The notes: a model not told the origin generated them from the sequence alone. A stretch of 64,000 bases of DNA from Cyclobacteriaceae bacterium (GCA_028284125.1 JANQSI010000001.1:412253-476252); one strand, 5' to 3'; shown: positions 35,839 through 45,410, counted from the stretch's first letter. Program-made: numbers and translations.

Positions 35839-35943
35839 AAGATGATTACATTTACATTTATGAAAGAAACAAACAATTACCCTTTCAGAAAGTAACGAGA
35901 AGTCTGACGAGAATTCTTGAGTAATCAAAAATCAGTACTGAAA

Positions 35944-36282
35944 ATGAACAACAAATCTTATCAACTGGGTGAACTGGAAGAGCTCGTTCTGATGATCGTG
36001 GCTATTCTCCAGGAAAATGCCTATGGAGTGAAAGTGATGGATGAAATTTTTGATCAAATTGGAAGAAAAGTGAATATAAGTGCCGTACATACGGTACTTG
36101 ATCGCCTCGAAAAAAAGGATTTTGTGACCTCTTACATGGGAGGGGCAAGTTCTGAGCGTGGCGGCAGGCGAAAGCGCATATTCAAAGTGACTACCGCCGG
36201 ATCCAAAGCGATCGAATATGTTCATCAAACACGAAACGAACTCTATAGCAAAATCCCGAAAACTGTTTTAGGATTTCAATGA
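35944..36282 (+). CDS. PadR-family regulator, cassette 2
   Basis: 112 residues from the ATG chosen; a TTG at 35917 would add 9 residues. Core: LGELEELVLMIVAILQENAYGVKVMDEI, NISAVHTVLDRLEKKDFV, GGRRKRIFKVTTAGSKAI. About half identical in pattern to the first copy. The ATGA overlap with the next gene shows coupling to the permease. The cassette is a paralogue of the one at 32276-35247. Confidence 0.93.
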   Translation: MNNKSYQLGELEELVLMIVAILQENAYGVKVMDEIFDQIGRKVNISAVHTVLDRLEKKDFVTSYMGGASSERGGRRKRIFKVTTAGSKAIEYVHQTRNELYSKIPKTVLGFQ

Positions 36283-38888
36283 ATATAAAAAATCCTCCGG
36301 GCTGGGCACTGAGTATGTTACAATTCTTCTTCAAGGAAAGATACCTTGAGCAGATAGAAGGTGATCTACTCGAATTATTCCATAGAGAAGGATCAGGGAG
36401 AAAGGCGCGCTGGAAATTTGGATTAAATACGCTCAAGTTTTTCCGATTGAGGTACTTAAAAGGACTTGACGATTTCGAACAATTAGCCACAATAGCAATG
36501 ATTAAAAACTACCTAAAAATTTCTATCAGAACACTTCTGAAGCAAAAGTCTTACGCAGCAATTAATATCGTTGGCTTGGCCATTGGGCTTGCCTCTTGTT
36601 TATTGATTTTCATGTATATCGCACATGAAAGAAGCTACGATAACTTCTACCCCGATGTGGACCGAATGTATCGAATTGCAAACGGTGAGCGTGGAAGGTT
36701 CACTCCACAATTATTAGCCACAACAATGATGAAGGACTACCCACAGGTAGAATCTGCTACAAAAATCACTGGTTTAGGAGAAGGTACATTCAAAATCGGA
36801 GATCGAATTATTGTACAAGATGGGGGTTGCTGGGCAGACAATGAAGTATTCAACGTGTTTAACATGAAATTCCTTTCTGGTAGCCCGGAGGATGCATTAA
36901 AGGAACCTGAAAATCTGGTTCTTACCACTTCAATGGCAAGGAAATTCTTTCCAAATGAACCGGCACTAGGTCAGACTGTTGTTTTTGACGGTGAGTCCAT
37001 GCAAGTAACAGCCATTGTTGAAGATCCTCCTAAAAACACTCATTTTCCATTCAAATACATTGTAGCTAATCCCAATGATCGATTTGGGTCTAGCAATTGG
37101 ACTGGTAATAACTATTGGACCTATGCTAAAATTCAACCAGGCGTTTCGGTTGAGGAAATGACCAGCAACCTTCAAGATCTGTATAAGAACTACATTGGCC
37201 CGGAAATAATTGAATTCAGCGGTCATTCTTCTTTTGAAGAGTTCGTGGCAGATTACCCAGACCGCTTCTATGGTTTCACCTTACACCCAGTCGATCGCAT
37301 TCACCTATATGAACCCTGGTTTTCTATGGGTCCCCAAGGCGATTACAAAAATGTAATTGTTTTCACTTCAATCGCTCTATTCATCCTTCTGATTGCTTGT
37401 GTCAACTACATCAATATGTCTACTGCTCGATCAGCCATTCGTTCAAAAGAAGTTGGGATCCGAAAGGCACTTGGATCCTACAGAAAAAATATCATCTCTC
37501 AATTTCTGACTGAATCCTTACTCATTACGTTTTTGGCAATTCTACTTGCATTGATAATAGGAGGATCATCATTGCCTTATTTCAATGAATTGACAGGAAG
37601 AGTTTTCGAGTATGGGGATCTGTTTTCGCCCTCAAGTGTCTTATCAATTGTAGCGCTTCTATTAATTGTTGGATTGTTTGCGGGAGCATATCCCGCATAC
37701 GTTATTTCAAGTTTTTCACCTCTTAAGGCACTTAGAGGTCATCTGCAACAAGCAGGAAAAAAGGGTCTCCGAAGTGGATTGGTTGCATTTCAATTTTCTA
37801 TTTCCATTTTTCTTGTTGCAGCAACCTTGGTCATTTATCAACAAGTCCAGTTTATGTTGTCACAGGAGCTCGGAGTAAACATCGACCAAACATTAGTGAT
37901 TTACAATGGACAAGAACTTGATACAAAGTATACACTCTTTAAAACTCAGCTGGAACAAAGGTCTGATATACAAATTGTATCAAAATCCCAGGGTGTTCCG
38001 TTTCACGGCTTTGGAGATTGGACCTACCAAATACCAGCTGAAGACAATAGAAGAACGGCACCTTATAATACATTCATTTCCCCTGGGGTAGAGAAAATAT
38101 TGGACCTGGAATTGGTTGAAGGCCGCTTTTTAGAAGAGGATCGAGTAACCGATACTGCTGCAGTATTAATCAATGAAGCTTTAGTGAAGGAGCTTGGCTG
38201 GTCAGAACCATTAGGTAAAAAATTTGCACGGCAGATAGAGTTTACGGTAGTAGGAGTTGTCAAGGATTTTAACTTCGCTTCTCTGAAACGAGAAATCGGC
38301 CCAATGATTATTCGCTATGGACATGAAAACAGCGAAGTTGGGGATTGGCATCAGCGGTACATATTGGCTAAGGTCAACAGTCCGGATATTTTGAAAACAG
38401 TTGCAGAAATTGAGGAATTGTGGGACCAACATGTACCGGACTCTCCATTCGATGCTTCATTCCTTAATGAATCTTTTCAAAGACAGTATGAAGCCGAACG
38501 AAAATTCGGTAAGGTATTTACCACCTTTTCCTTGTTGGCAATTTTCATCGCATTCCTTGGCTTATTCGCTCTAACGACCTTTGTATTGCAAAAACGTGTC
38601 AAAGAAATCGCTGTAAGGAAAGTGCTTGGAGCTTCTGTATCATCATTACTTCAAATGATGATCAAAGACTTCACACGACTGGTATTAATTGGCGGTGTTG
38701 TCGGAATTATCGTTGCCTTTTATTGGCTAGAAAACTGGCTTCAGGATTATAGCTATCGAATTGAGCTTTCCTGGTATCTGCTTGCGTTACCTGTCCTGAT
38801 CATTATGGCTCTAACATGGATGGTCGTTAGTCTAAAATCTTACAAAGCAGCAACAGCCAATCCTTCGAATGCATTAAAAGAAGAGTGA
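36279..38888 (+). CDS. FtsX/MacB-type ABC transporter permease, cassette 2
   Basis: 869 residues with the same order as the cassette 1 protein: N-terminal prefix (PPGWALSMLQFFFKERYLEQIEGDLLELFHRE), TM1 with MacB-type periplasmic domain, FtsX block (LLIACVNYINMSTARSAIRSKEVGIRKALGS), periplasmic domain, FtsX block (ALTTFVLQKRVKEIAVRKVLGAS). No ATPase gene adjacent. A strong terminator follows at 38899-38945. Cargo unknown. Confidence 0.92.
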   Translation: MNIKNPPGWALSMLQFFFKERYLEQIEGDLLELFHREGSGRKARWKFGLNTLKFFRLRYLKGLDDFEQLATIAMIKNYLKISIRTLLKQKSYAAINIVGLAIGLASCLLIFMYIAHERSYDNFYPDVDRMYRIANGERGRFTPQLLATTMMKDYPQVESATKITGLGEGTFKIGDRIIVQDGGCWADNEVFNVFNMKFLSGSPEDALKEPENLVLTTSMARKFFPNEPALGQTVVFDGESMQVTAIVEDPPKNTHFPFKYIVANPNDRFGSSNWTGNNYWTYAKIQPGVSVEEMTSNLQDLYKNYIGPEIIEFSGHSSFEEFVADYPDRFYGFTLHPVDRIHLYEPWFSMGPQGDYKNVIVFTSIALFILLIACVNYINMSTARSAIRSKEVGIRKALGSYRKNIISQFLTESLLITFLAILLALIIGGSSLPYFNELTGRVFEYGDLFSPSSVLSIVALLLIVGLFAGAYPAYVISSFSPLKALRGHLQQAGKKGLRSGLVAFQFSISIFLVAATLVIYQQVQFMLSQELGVNIDQTLVIYNGQELDTKYTLFKTQLEQRSDIQIVSKSQGVPFHGFGDWTYQIPAEDNRRTAPYNTFISPGVEKILDLELVEGRFLEEDRVTDTAAVLINEALVKELGWSEPLGKKFARQIEFTVVGVVKDFNFASLKREIGPMIIRYGHENSEVGDWHQRYILAKVNSPDILKTVAEIEELWDQHVPDSPFDASFLNESFQRQYEAERKFGKVFTTFSLLAIFIAFLGLFALTTFVLQKRVKEIAVRKVLGASVSSLLQMMIKDFTRLVLIGGVVGIIVAFYWLENWLQDYSYRIELSWYLLALPVLIIMALTWMVVSLKSYKAATANPSNALKEE

Positions 38889-38898
38889 TAACCTGGAT

Positions 38899-38945
38899 AG
38901 GATGATTTCTAATTCTTTCATTAGCTTTAGGAATCATCCTTTTTT
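38899..38945 (+). terminator. Terminator directly before the mscS start codon
   Basis: Nine-base perfect stem AGGATGATT/AATCATCCT with a nested CTAAT/ATTAG hairpin, then six T. The last T is the base before the ATG at 38946. Confidence 0.85.
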
Positions 38946-39833
38946 ATGGAGACTCTGCAAAATATCTGGGAAGGTATACTTGATTTTTTCAGAAGCGTAG
39001 GTGAAATCTTCACAACTACCCTTTTCAAGTTGGGCCAGAGTGAAATCAGTCTGGGAACGATTCTCTATTTTCTCATCGCTTTTATAATCCTCTCCTATTT
39101 ATCAAAGCGGTTTAGAAATTTCTTAGTAAACAAGGTCTTGGTAAAAGCAAGTTTTGAGCTCGGAGCAAGAAATTCCATCGGAATGATTGCACGGTTCAGT
39201 TTCTTGTTCATTGGTGGGATCGTGATCATACAAGGAGCTGGAATTGATCTGAGCTCTTTGAGCCTGCTGGCTGGAGCTTTGGGAGTAGGTATTGGTTTTG
39301 GTCTACAAAACATCACTGATAATTTCATTTCCGGCATCATTATTCTTTTCGAAAAACCCATCAAAGTAGGCGACCGAATTGTGGTTGGAGATATTGAGGG
39401 TGACGTAATAAATATTTCCGTCAGAGCGACCACTATCCTTACAAATGAAAACATTTCCATCATTGTTCCAAATTCGGAATTCATTTCCTCCAGGGTAATC
39501 AACTGGAGTCATAATGACAGAAACATTCGATTCGATATTCCGGTTGGAGTGAGTTACAACGAAGATCCGGTCATTGTAAGAGAGATCTTAATGGATGTAG
39601 CTGACGAAAATCCACATGTCTTAAAAAGCCCTAAACCACACGTTTTTTTTGATGAATTCGCGGATAGTTCGTTAAACTTCACACTAGCCATCTGGACTGC
39701 CTCACATACAGACAAGCCAAGGATTCTAAAATCAGAACTTTACTTTTCTATTTTCGAAAAGTTCAGGGAGCGAGGAGTTGAAATACCATTCCCACAAAGA
39801 GATATTCACATCAAATCTCAACCAGAAACGTAA
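38946..39833 (+). CDS. mscS: MscS-family mechanosensitive ion channel
   Basis: 295 residues. Small-conductance channel that opens under osmotic downshift. Helices near 35-55 and 75-100, then the pore-lining TM3 with Gly/Ala packing (LSLLAGALGVGIGFGLQNITDNFISG), followed by the beta domain EKPIKVGDRIVVGDIEGDV and NSEFISSRVINWS and the alpha/beta end. It is one of the small MscS proteins. No ribosome site: the terminator T tract touches the start codon; another start further in would cut the first helix. Confidence 0.93.
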   Translation: METLQNIWEGILDFFRSVGEIFTTTLFKLGQSEISLGTILYFLIAFIILSYLSKRFRNFLVNKVLVKASFELGARNSIGMIARFSFLFIGGIVIIQGAGIDLSSLSLLAGALGVGIGFGLQNITDNFISGIIILFEKPIKVGDRIVVGDIEGDVINISVRATTILTNENISIIVPNSEFISSRVINWSHNDRNIRFDIPVGVSYNEDPVIVREILMDVADENPHVLKSPKPHVFFDEFADSSLNFTLAIWTASHTDKPRILKSELYFSIFEKFRERGVEIPFPQRDIHIKSQPET

Positions 39834-39943
39834 GAAGGAGTAGCTGAAAAAATCAATTTTTCTTTTAACGAAATGCAACTATCATGAAGAATTTCTTCTC
39901 TTTGGGATAAAAATTAGCAGTCAAGGATCTAAAAAATACGACT

Positions 39944-40993
39944 ATGCGCTTTCTAACACTTACACTTACAACATTACTATCCATCCAATTAGCATATTCG
40001 CAAAATTGCAAGCAGCTACTAGAAGCTGTTCGTTCCGAAAATGCGGATCAGGTCAAAGAATTGCTGGCGAACGATGCAGACCCAAATTGTATCTACCGAA
40101 ATGATGACCCTAGAACGGCACTGAATCAGGCAGCAAGAAATGGTAATATTACCATCGGCAAAATGCTACTTGATGCCGGAGCAAAGGTGAATTACCGATC
40201 TAAAGACGATGCTACACCATTAATCACGTCGGCTCAGAACAATCATTTTGAATTCGTCAAACTTCTGGTAGAAAATGGAGCAGATGTCAATACCAATATC
40301 CAAGGTGATGGAACAGCCTTATTATGGGCGTCTGGAACCGACAATCTGGAAATGGTTAGCTACCTACTTGACAAAGGAGCTAAAGTCAATGTCGTCTCGC
40401 GAGGAGATGGCACTCCTCTGATACATGCAGTACGGAACAATCAATTGGATATCGTAAAGTTGTTGATCGACAATGGAGCCGATCCAAATCTTGCTTCTCC
40501 TGGTGATGACAGTCCCATGATTTATGCAAGCAAATCCAGTAACTCAGATTTAATGCACCTATTACTCGTAAACAAAGGAGATGTAAACAAAGTAACGAGA
40601 GGAGATGGTACGCCACTCATCATGGCTTCTCGTCAAGGGAACCTGGACAAAGTTGAACATTTGGTAAGTCTTGGGGCAGATGTTAACCTAGCAGTTAAAG
40701 GAGATGGAAATCCTCTAATTGTCGCATCTCGACGTGGACATCTTGACGTGATGAAGTTTTTGTTAGAAAATGGAGCAGACGTTGATGCCCTAGTGGAAAG
40801 TGATGAAACTCCATTGATTCAGGCAGCTGGCAGTGGGCATCTAGACGCTGTTAAACTTTTACTCAAAAGTGAAGCAGACATCAACAAGTACACCTACTAC
40901 AGAGGCGAACTTAGATCACCTTTAAGCATGGCCAGAAAAAATGGTCATACAAAAGTCGTTGATTTCCTTCTGGAAAATGGTGCCACGAAGTAA
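39944..40993 (+). CDS. Secreted ankyrin-repeat protein
   Basis: 349 residues with a signal peptide (cleavage after AYSQ). The rest consists of about nine to ten ankyrin repeats of 33 residues with consensus GDGTPLIxAxRxNxLDIVKLLIDNGADPN, several nearly identical in their GDGTPL start. A protein-binding scaffold of the periplasm or surface. No enzyme domain. Partner unknown. Confidence 0.92.
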   Translation: MRFLTLTLTTLLSIQLAYSQNCKQLLEAVRSENADQVKELLANDADPNCIYRNDDPRTALNQAARNGNITIGKMLLDAGAKVNYRSKDDATPLITSAQNNHFEFVKLLVENGADVNTNIQGDGTALLWASGTDNLEMVSYLLDKGAKVNVVSRGDGTPLIHAVRNNQLDIVKLLIDNGADPNLASPGDDSPMIYASKSSNSDLMHLLLVNKGDVNKVTRGDGTPLIMASRQGNLDKVEHLVSLGADVNLAVKGDGNPLIVASRRGHLDVMKFLLENGADVDALVESDETPLIQAAGSGHLDAVKLLLKSEADINKYTYYRGELRSPLSMARKNGHTKVVDFLLENGATK

Positions 40994-41002
40994 GTTAAAA
41001 TC

Positions 41003-41923
41003 TTAAGCAGCCTTTGTTTGTTCCGACGGCTCTACACCGGCCTGAATTTGTTTCACGGTTAGTGTAGAGTTATCCGGACTCCATCCCGGAGGCCCGAAAA
41101 TGTACATAAAGACCTCTTTAAAACTTTTCGCCTTTTTCAGGTCATGGAAAATATCCTCAAACACGTGGGTGTTCAACCTGATTGGGTTATAGGTCTCAGG
41201 ATTTTTAAGAATTCCATACTGAGGTGCAACACCTTTGATAATGTTCTGCCAGGTGCCAAACATATGGTCCCAAATCAGCAAAATTCCCCCATGGTTTTTG
41301 TCCAAATATTCTACGTTGCTGGAATGATGAACTGCATGTACATATGGGTTGTTGAAGATTTTTCCAAACCAACCCAGTGACCCAAGAAGTTTGGTATGCA
41401 AAAAGTACTGATACGTTCCATTTATAATTAAGCAGGTTCCAATCATAACAGGCTCAAAACCAATGCAGGCCATCCAAATCCAAAAAATAGGTTTGTACAA
41501 TGTGATGAACCATCCATTTCTAATGCTTACAGCAAAATTGTAATTCGTAGAAGAATGATGCGGTACATGACAAGCCCAAAGAACGCGAACTGTATGACTA
41601 AATCTGTGATGCCAGTAGAATGAAAAATCATCCGCAATAATTCCGAGAGCCCAAGCCCACCAGGCAAAACCTATCGTGGTGTATCCCAAGTACTGTTCTC
41701 TCAGCGGAGCCAGTACATCAAAAAACCACTGGAAGACTACAACAACAGCAAATACTTTGGTGAATGAAGCAACTATGGAAGAGCCCAACGCAATTCCAAA
41801 GCCGGCTAGGACGTCTTTACGATCTTCATAATTTTCTCGGGCTACTAAAAACTCTATTATCATGAACCCAATCAGTATTGGGTAGATATATGTCATTCCA
41901 TCCGTAGGATTAAACTCTGGCAT
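41003..41923 (-). CDS. Fatty acid hydroxylase / sterol desaturase superfamily protein
   Basis: 306 residues, integral membrane di-iron enzyme. The histidine boxes are HHRFSH, HVPHHSS and HAVHHSSN. Four or five hydrophobic helices. Substrate unknown; relatives hydroxylate or desaturate lipid chains, sterols or ether lipids. Convergent to the ankyrin gene with a 9-base gap. Confidence 0.9.
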   Translation of the reverse strand: MPEFNPTDGMTYIYPILIGFMIIEFLVARENYEDRKDVLAGFGIALGSSIVASFTKVFAVVVVFQWFFDVLAPLREQYLGYTTIGFAWWAWALGIIADDFSFYWHHRFSHTVRVLWACHVPHHSSTNYNFAVSIRNGWFITLYKPIFWIWMACIGFEPVMIGTCLIINGTYQYFLHTKLLGSLGWFGKIFNNPYVHAVHHSSNVEYLDKNHGGILLIWDHMFGTWQNIIKGVAPQYGILKNPETYNPIRLNTHVFEDIFHDLKKAKSFKEVFMYIFGPPGWSPDNSTLTVKQIQAGVEPSEQTKAA

Positions 41924-41994
41924 GGTTCTCTTAGGTTAGGTTACGTCGGTTGATTTCTATTGAATTGTCGCAATTATAAGTCAGAATGATGAAT

Positions 41995-42945
41995 TTACTC
42001 CTTTTTATGTCCAAATTGATAGGTCAGTCCAACACCGATCACATTTTTGAATTGCACTCGGTCTTTGAATTCCCCATCGGCCTCCAGGATCTGACCATCA
42101 CCATTATCATCCGCACCAATTAATATATCCTTATCATAAATCAACTGGGTGAAAAAATTGGTAGATAATACTTTTGTGACTTGAATTACTAATGCATTTT
42201 GCCAGTTGACATCTATGTCACCAAAGTTCTCAATGTAGTTGGTAAACAGCTCCAATCTACTTTCGAAGTTTCCCCTGAGGTATTTCGCTCTGAAAAAAGA
42301 TCCAAGCTCCGCCCTGGAGTTTTTACCTGGCTCTAAAATGGTTACGCCATCTGTATCGAAAACTGCTGGATCGACTCCATAATCACCATTATCAGCCAAT
42401 TCCTGTACCCGTACAAATGTGAATTTTCCGGTTATAGGGATATATGAAAAACTCAGGTATTCATTAGGGTAAAAGTCAACTCCAGTACCTATTACCAGAT
42501 AGCCAGGAGCCATAAAATCAGAGATCAGTGTGGTGTTATCCTCAGGATCGAATCCTTTTGCAAATTGAGTCCTGAAATCTAACAAGGCACTGAAAAACCA
42601 CTTGTTATTCGCGTTATTGATTTGATAACCGTATTTGGTGACAATGTTTATTAGATCATCAGACTTTTCAAAATCTGCATCCGCCTGTCTGATCAAACCA
42701 TAGGCAACGTTCAATGAGTTTTCCCATTTGCTTCTACCCTTGTTATAATCCGCGAAAGCTCCAAAGTTGAAATTTAAAGCCGCCGAGTTTTGACCCCCAG
42801 CAGCCCAATTGGTCAACGATACTTGAGAAAAAGTAAGCGTACTCAAACCACCTAGTTTCCAATAGGTGGTGTCAGTGTCTTGGGCTTGCAGTAAAGAATA
42901 AGTAGTAAGAAAAAGTGATAAGGTGGTAATTAGTTTTTTTGTCAT
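41995..42945 (-). CDS. DUF3078 outer-membrane barrel-like protein
   Basis: 316 residues with signal peptide (LQAQ). The first conserved block WKLGGLSTLTFSQVSLTNW followed by AAGGQNSAALNFNFG is the hallmark of the DUF3078 family; the rest is strand-rich and ends with VGLTYQFGHKKE, an outer-membrane barrel-like end. Role unknown. The ATG overlaps the stop of the acyl-CoA ligase gene, so the two are expressed together. Confidence 0.9.
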   Translation of the reverse strand: MTKKLITTLSLFLTTYSLLQAQDTDTTYWKLGGLSTLTFSQVSLTNWAAGGQNSAALNFNFGAFADYNKGRSKWENSLNVAYGLIRQADADFEKSDDLINIVTKYGYQINNANNKWFFSALLDFRTQFAKGFDPEDNTTLISDFMAPGYLVIGTGVDFYPNEYLSFSYIPITGKFTFVRVQELADNGDYGVDPAVFDTDGVTILEPGKNSRAELGSFFRAKYLRGNFESRLELFTNYIENFGDIDVNWQNALVIQVTKVLSTNFFTQLIYDKDILIGADDNGDGQILEADGEFKDRVQFKNVIGVGLTYQFGHKKE

Positions 42946-44633
42946 TAGCTATAAGTATTTTTCTTTAAGTCCTCCTCTTTTAAGATTCTTCTTAGGATTT
43001 TCCCAACATTAGATTTTGGAAGTTCATTGGTAAACTCCACATACTTAGGTTTCTTGTAGCCGGTTAATCGCTCTTCGCAGTGAGACAATACCTCTTCTTC
43101 AGTCAAGCTTTCATCAGACTTAACTATATATACTTTGATTGCTTCAGTAGATTTTGGATCAGGCACACCAATAGCTCCAACCTCTAAAACTTTGTCGATC
43201 ATTGCAATGCAATCTTCAATTTCGTTTGGATAAACATTGAAACCGGAAACTAAAATCATTTCCTTCTTGCGATCTACAATTCGGAAATAGCCATCCGGAT
43301 CCATTGTTGCAATATCACCGGTTCTGAAATAGCCATTAATGAAACAGTTTTTCGTCTCATCTTCCTTTTGCCAATACCCACTGAATACTTGTGGGCCTTT
43401 CGCACATAGCTCACCTTTCTCTCCATCGCCAACTTCGTTTCCATCGTCATCGAGCAACTTAATATCACTATCTGGAAGTGGTAAGCCAATGGTTCCAACA
43501 CGATTCTCACCTACCATCGGATTGATGCACAAACCTGGTGATGTCTCTGTTAGTCCGTAAGCTTCAGCAATTCGATTTCCTGTGACTTTTTCCCATTTAT
43601 CAAAAACCGCTCGCTGAAGTGCCATGCCACCGGCTAGTGCGACTTTGATTGTGCTATGATCCAAATCAGCAAATCCTGGAGTGTTCAGAAGCCCATTAAA
43701 CAATGTATTGACTCCAGTGATGAACGTGAACGGATGTTTACCCAGCTCTTTAACAAAACCCTTCATATCTCTAGGGTTGGTAATCAAAATATTCTTAGCA
43801 CCAATTTTCATTGGCAACAAGGAGTGCGCATTCAATGCGAAAATGTGGTAAAGAGGCAATGCCGCTATAAAAATCTCCTTTCCATCCTCAAGATTTGTCG
43901 GCGCTAACCAGGCCTCAATTTGCTGCAAATTCGCAATCAGATTTCGGTGGGTAAGCATCGCTCCCTTAGAAACACCTGTCGTACCTCCGGTATATTGTAG
44001 AAATGCAAGATCTTCTGATTTGATGTCCGGCTTGGTGAGTGTCTGTGTGCTTCCTTTTGCTAATGCCTCTTTATAACTAATGGCTCCACTGATCTTGTAT
44101 GGAGGCACCATCTTCTTTACTCGCTTTACGACAAAATTTACAAGAGAACCTTTGAGCCCACCAAGAAGATCGCCCAGTTGGGTTATAATCACATGCTTGA
44201 TCCCAGTATCGGCAATGATCTCTTCTAAATTGCAGGCAAAGTTTGCAAGAATCACAACCGCTTTGGCTCCTGAATCAACGAATTGATGCTTCATTTCTGA
44301 AGGTGTATACAAAGGATTTGTGTTCACAACTGTCAAACCAGCTTTCAAAGCACCATGAATAGCAATTGGGCTTTGCAGAATGTTTGGCATTTGAATCGCA
44401 ATACTATCTCCTTGTTTGAGTCCCAGGTCGTTTTGCAAAAACGCCGCAAAGGCTGTGGACAGTTGATCTAGTTCTCCGAAAGAAACGATCTTGCCCATGT
44501 TTTCGTAGGCCGGGCGATTTTCATATTTCTGTTTTGCCTCTTCGAAGAGCGCAGGTAGGCTTTGGTATTTATCAGCATCGATTGATTTTGGGACATTAGG
44601 GTGATAGTTGTCAAGCCAAGGTTGGTTACTCAT
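42945..44633 (-). CDS. fadD: Long-chain fatty acid-CoA ligase (acyl-CoA synthetase)
   Basis: 562 residues. Activates fatty acids to acyl-CoA via an acyl-AMP intermediate. AMP-binding loop LQYTGGTTGVSKGAM, linker motif EAYGLTETSP, core GYFRTGDIATMDPDGYFRIVDRKKEM and catalytic Lys in LPKSNVGKILRRIL. Located at the inner membrane face or cytoplasm. The mRNA leader upstream (44634-44840) holds a structured RNA with a terminator, which may control the gene. Followed by the DUF3078 gene. Confidence 0.94.
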   Translation of the reverse strand: MSNQPWLDNYHPNVPKSIDADKYQSLPALFEEAKQKYENRPAYENMGKIVSFGELDQLSTAFAAFLQNDLGLKQGDSIAIQMPNILQSPIAIHGALKAGLTVVNTNPLYTPSEMKHQFVDSGAKAVVILANFACNLEEIIADTGIKHVIITQLGDLLGGLKGSLVNFVVKRVKKMVPPYKISGAISYKEALAKGSTQTLTKPDIKSEDLAFLQYTGGTTGVSKGAMLTHRNLIANLQQIEAWLAPTNLEDGKEIFIAALPLYHIFALNAHSLLPMKIGAKNILITNPRDMKGFVKELGKHPFTFITGVNTLFNGLLNTPGFADLDHSTIKVALAGGMALQRAVFDKWEKVTGNRIAEAYGLTETSPGLCINPMVGENRVGTIGLPLPDSDIKLLDDDGNEVGDGEKGELCAKGPQVFSGYWQKEDETKNCFINGYFRTGDIATMDPDGYFRIVDRKKEMILVSGFNVYPNEIEDCIAMIDKVLEVGAIGVPDPKSTEAIKVYIVKSDESLTEEEVLSHCEERLTGYKKPKYVEFTNELPKSNVGKILRRILKEEDLKKNTYS

Positions 44634-44693
44634 ATAATTAAACGATTATCCTCACAATATTTCACATCATCCAGAAACGGAATGGACAATAAT

Positions 44694-44832
44694 ACAAAAA
44701 AAAGGTCCCAGCACCCCTACCAAGACCTTTTAAAATAAACAACATTAACCCAAAAATGTAGTGTAGAACGAAGGACTTTAACCTTCCGCATTCCTTCCAA
44801 TGATTCTACTAGTTCATCTACATAATCGAACT
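44694..44832 (-). ncRNA. Candidate structured RNA: three nested helices and own terminator
   Basis: Read on the minus strand: helix P1 ATGTAG (44823-44818) with CTACAT (44761-44756); P2 GTAGAA (44809-44804) with TTCTAC (44768-44763); P3 CGGAAGG (44788-44782) with CCTTCG (44774-44769); then terminator stem AAAGGTC/GACCTTT and a run of about eight T (44703-44696). A -7 element TAATTTTG lies at 44840-44833, giving a predicted start near 44826. It also contains a 24-codon open frame (ATG 44791 to TAG 44717) ending inside the terminator. Either a small RNA gene or an attenuating leader of fadD. Not matched by me to a known family. Confidence 0.55.
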
Positions 44833-44840
44833 CAAAATTA
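44833..44840 (-). promoter_or_regulatory. -7 promoter element (TAnnTTTG type)
   Basis: TAATTTTG read on the minus strand, an exact match to the Bacteroidota -7 consensus, 10 bases before the structured RNA. The -33 TTTG is not clear. Confidence 0.45.
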
Positions 44841-44939
44841 GCAAATCATTTGTTTTGTTAATAAATTTCCAATCTATTCAATGTATATTTACATTTTTCA
44901 TAAAAAAATAGATAAATAATAGATTATTTGTAATTAATT

Positions 44940-45410
44940 ATGAGTGAAGTAGTCAAAAATTATGAGATTGATAACGTGGATCTGAAGATTCTCAACATTT
45001 TGTCTGAAAATGCAAAGCTTCCCTATACCGAAGTGGCAAAGAAAGTTTTCGTCTCTGGTGGAACAGTTCATGTGAGGATGAAAAAGCTGGAAGAAATGGG
45101 AGTTGTGAAAGGCGCTACACTCAAAATTGATTACGCAAAGCTAGGCTATGACATCACTTGCTTTCTTGGCATCTATTTAGAAAAAAGCTCGCTATACGAT
45201 CAAGTAGTAGCTCAGCTAAAAGAGTTTGATGAGATAGCGACCATTAGGTATACGACTGGAGACTATAACATTTTCTGCAAAATATATTGTCGCGATACAC
45301 TTCATCTTCGAGAAGTTTTGCATGATAAAATTCAAAAAGTAGACGGCATAGAACGTACAGAGACATTCATTTCACTTGAGGAAAGTGTGAACAAACACAT
45401 CTCTTTCTAA
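44940..45410 (+). CDS. Lrp/AsnC-family transcriptional regulator
   Basis: 156 residues. N-terminal helix-turn-helix (DLKILNILSENAKLPYTEVAKKVFVSGGTVHVRMKKLEE) and C-terminal RAM/AsnC effector domain (YDITCFLGIYLEKSSL, EIATIRYTTGDYNIFCKIYCRDT). It stands divergent from fadD and just upstream of the suf operon, with 119 bases before sufB. Amino acid-sensing is expected from the family; no target can be named. Confidence 0.94.
   Translation: MSEVVKNYEIDNVDLKILNILSENAKLPYTEVAKKVFVSGGTVHVRMKKLEEMGVVKGATLKIDYAKLGYDITCFLGIYLEKSSLYDQVVAQLKEFDEIATIRYTTGDYNIFCKIYCRDTLHLREVLHDKIQKVDGIERTETFISLEESVNKHISF

Noticed and set aside
39095..39502. 135-codon minus frame inside mscS
   Set aside because: Antisense of a conserved channel gene; Pro/Met/Ile-rich composition typical of a shadow frame.
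40021..40990. Possible tandem DNA repeat or CRISPR-like array in 40.0-41.0 kb
   Set aside because: The periodic similarity (about 99 bases) is the 33-residue ankyrin repeat in a coding frame.
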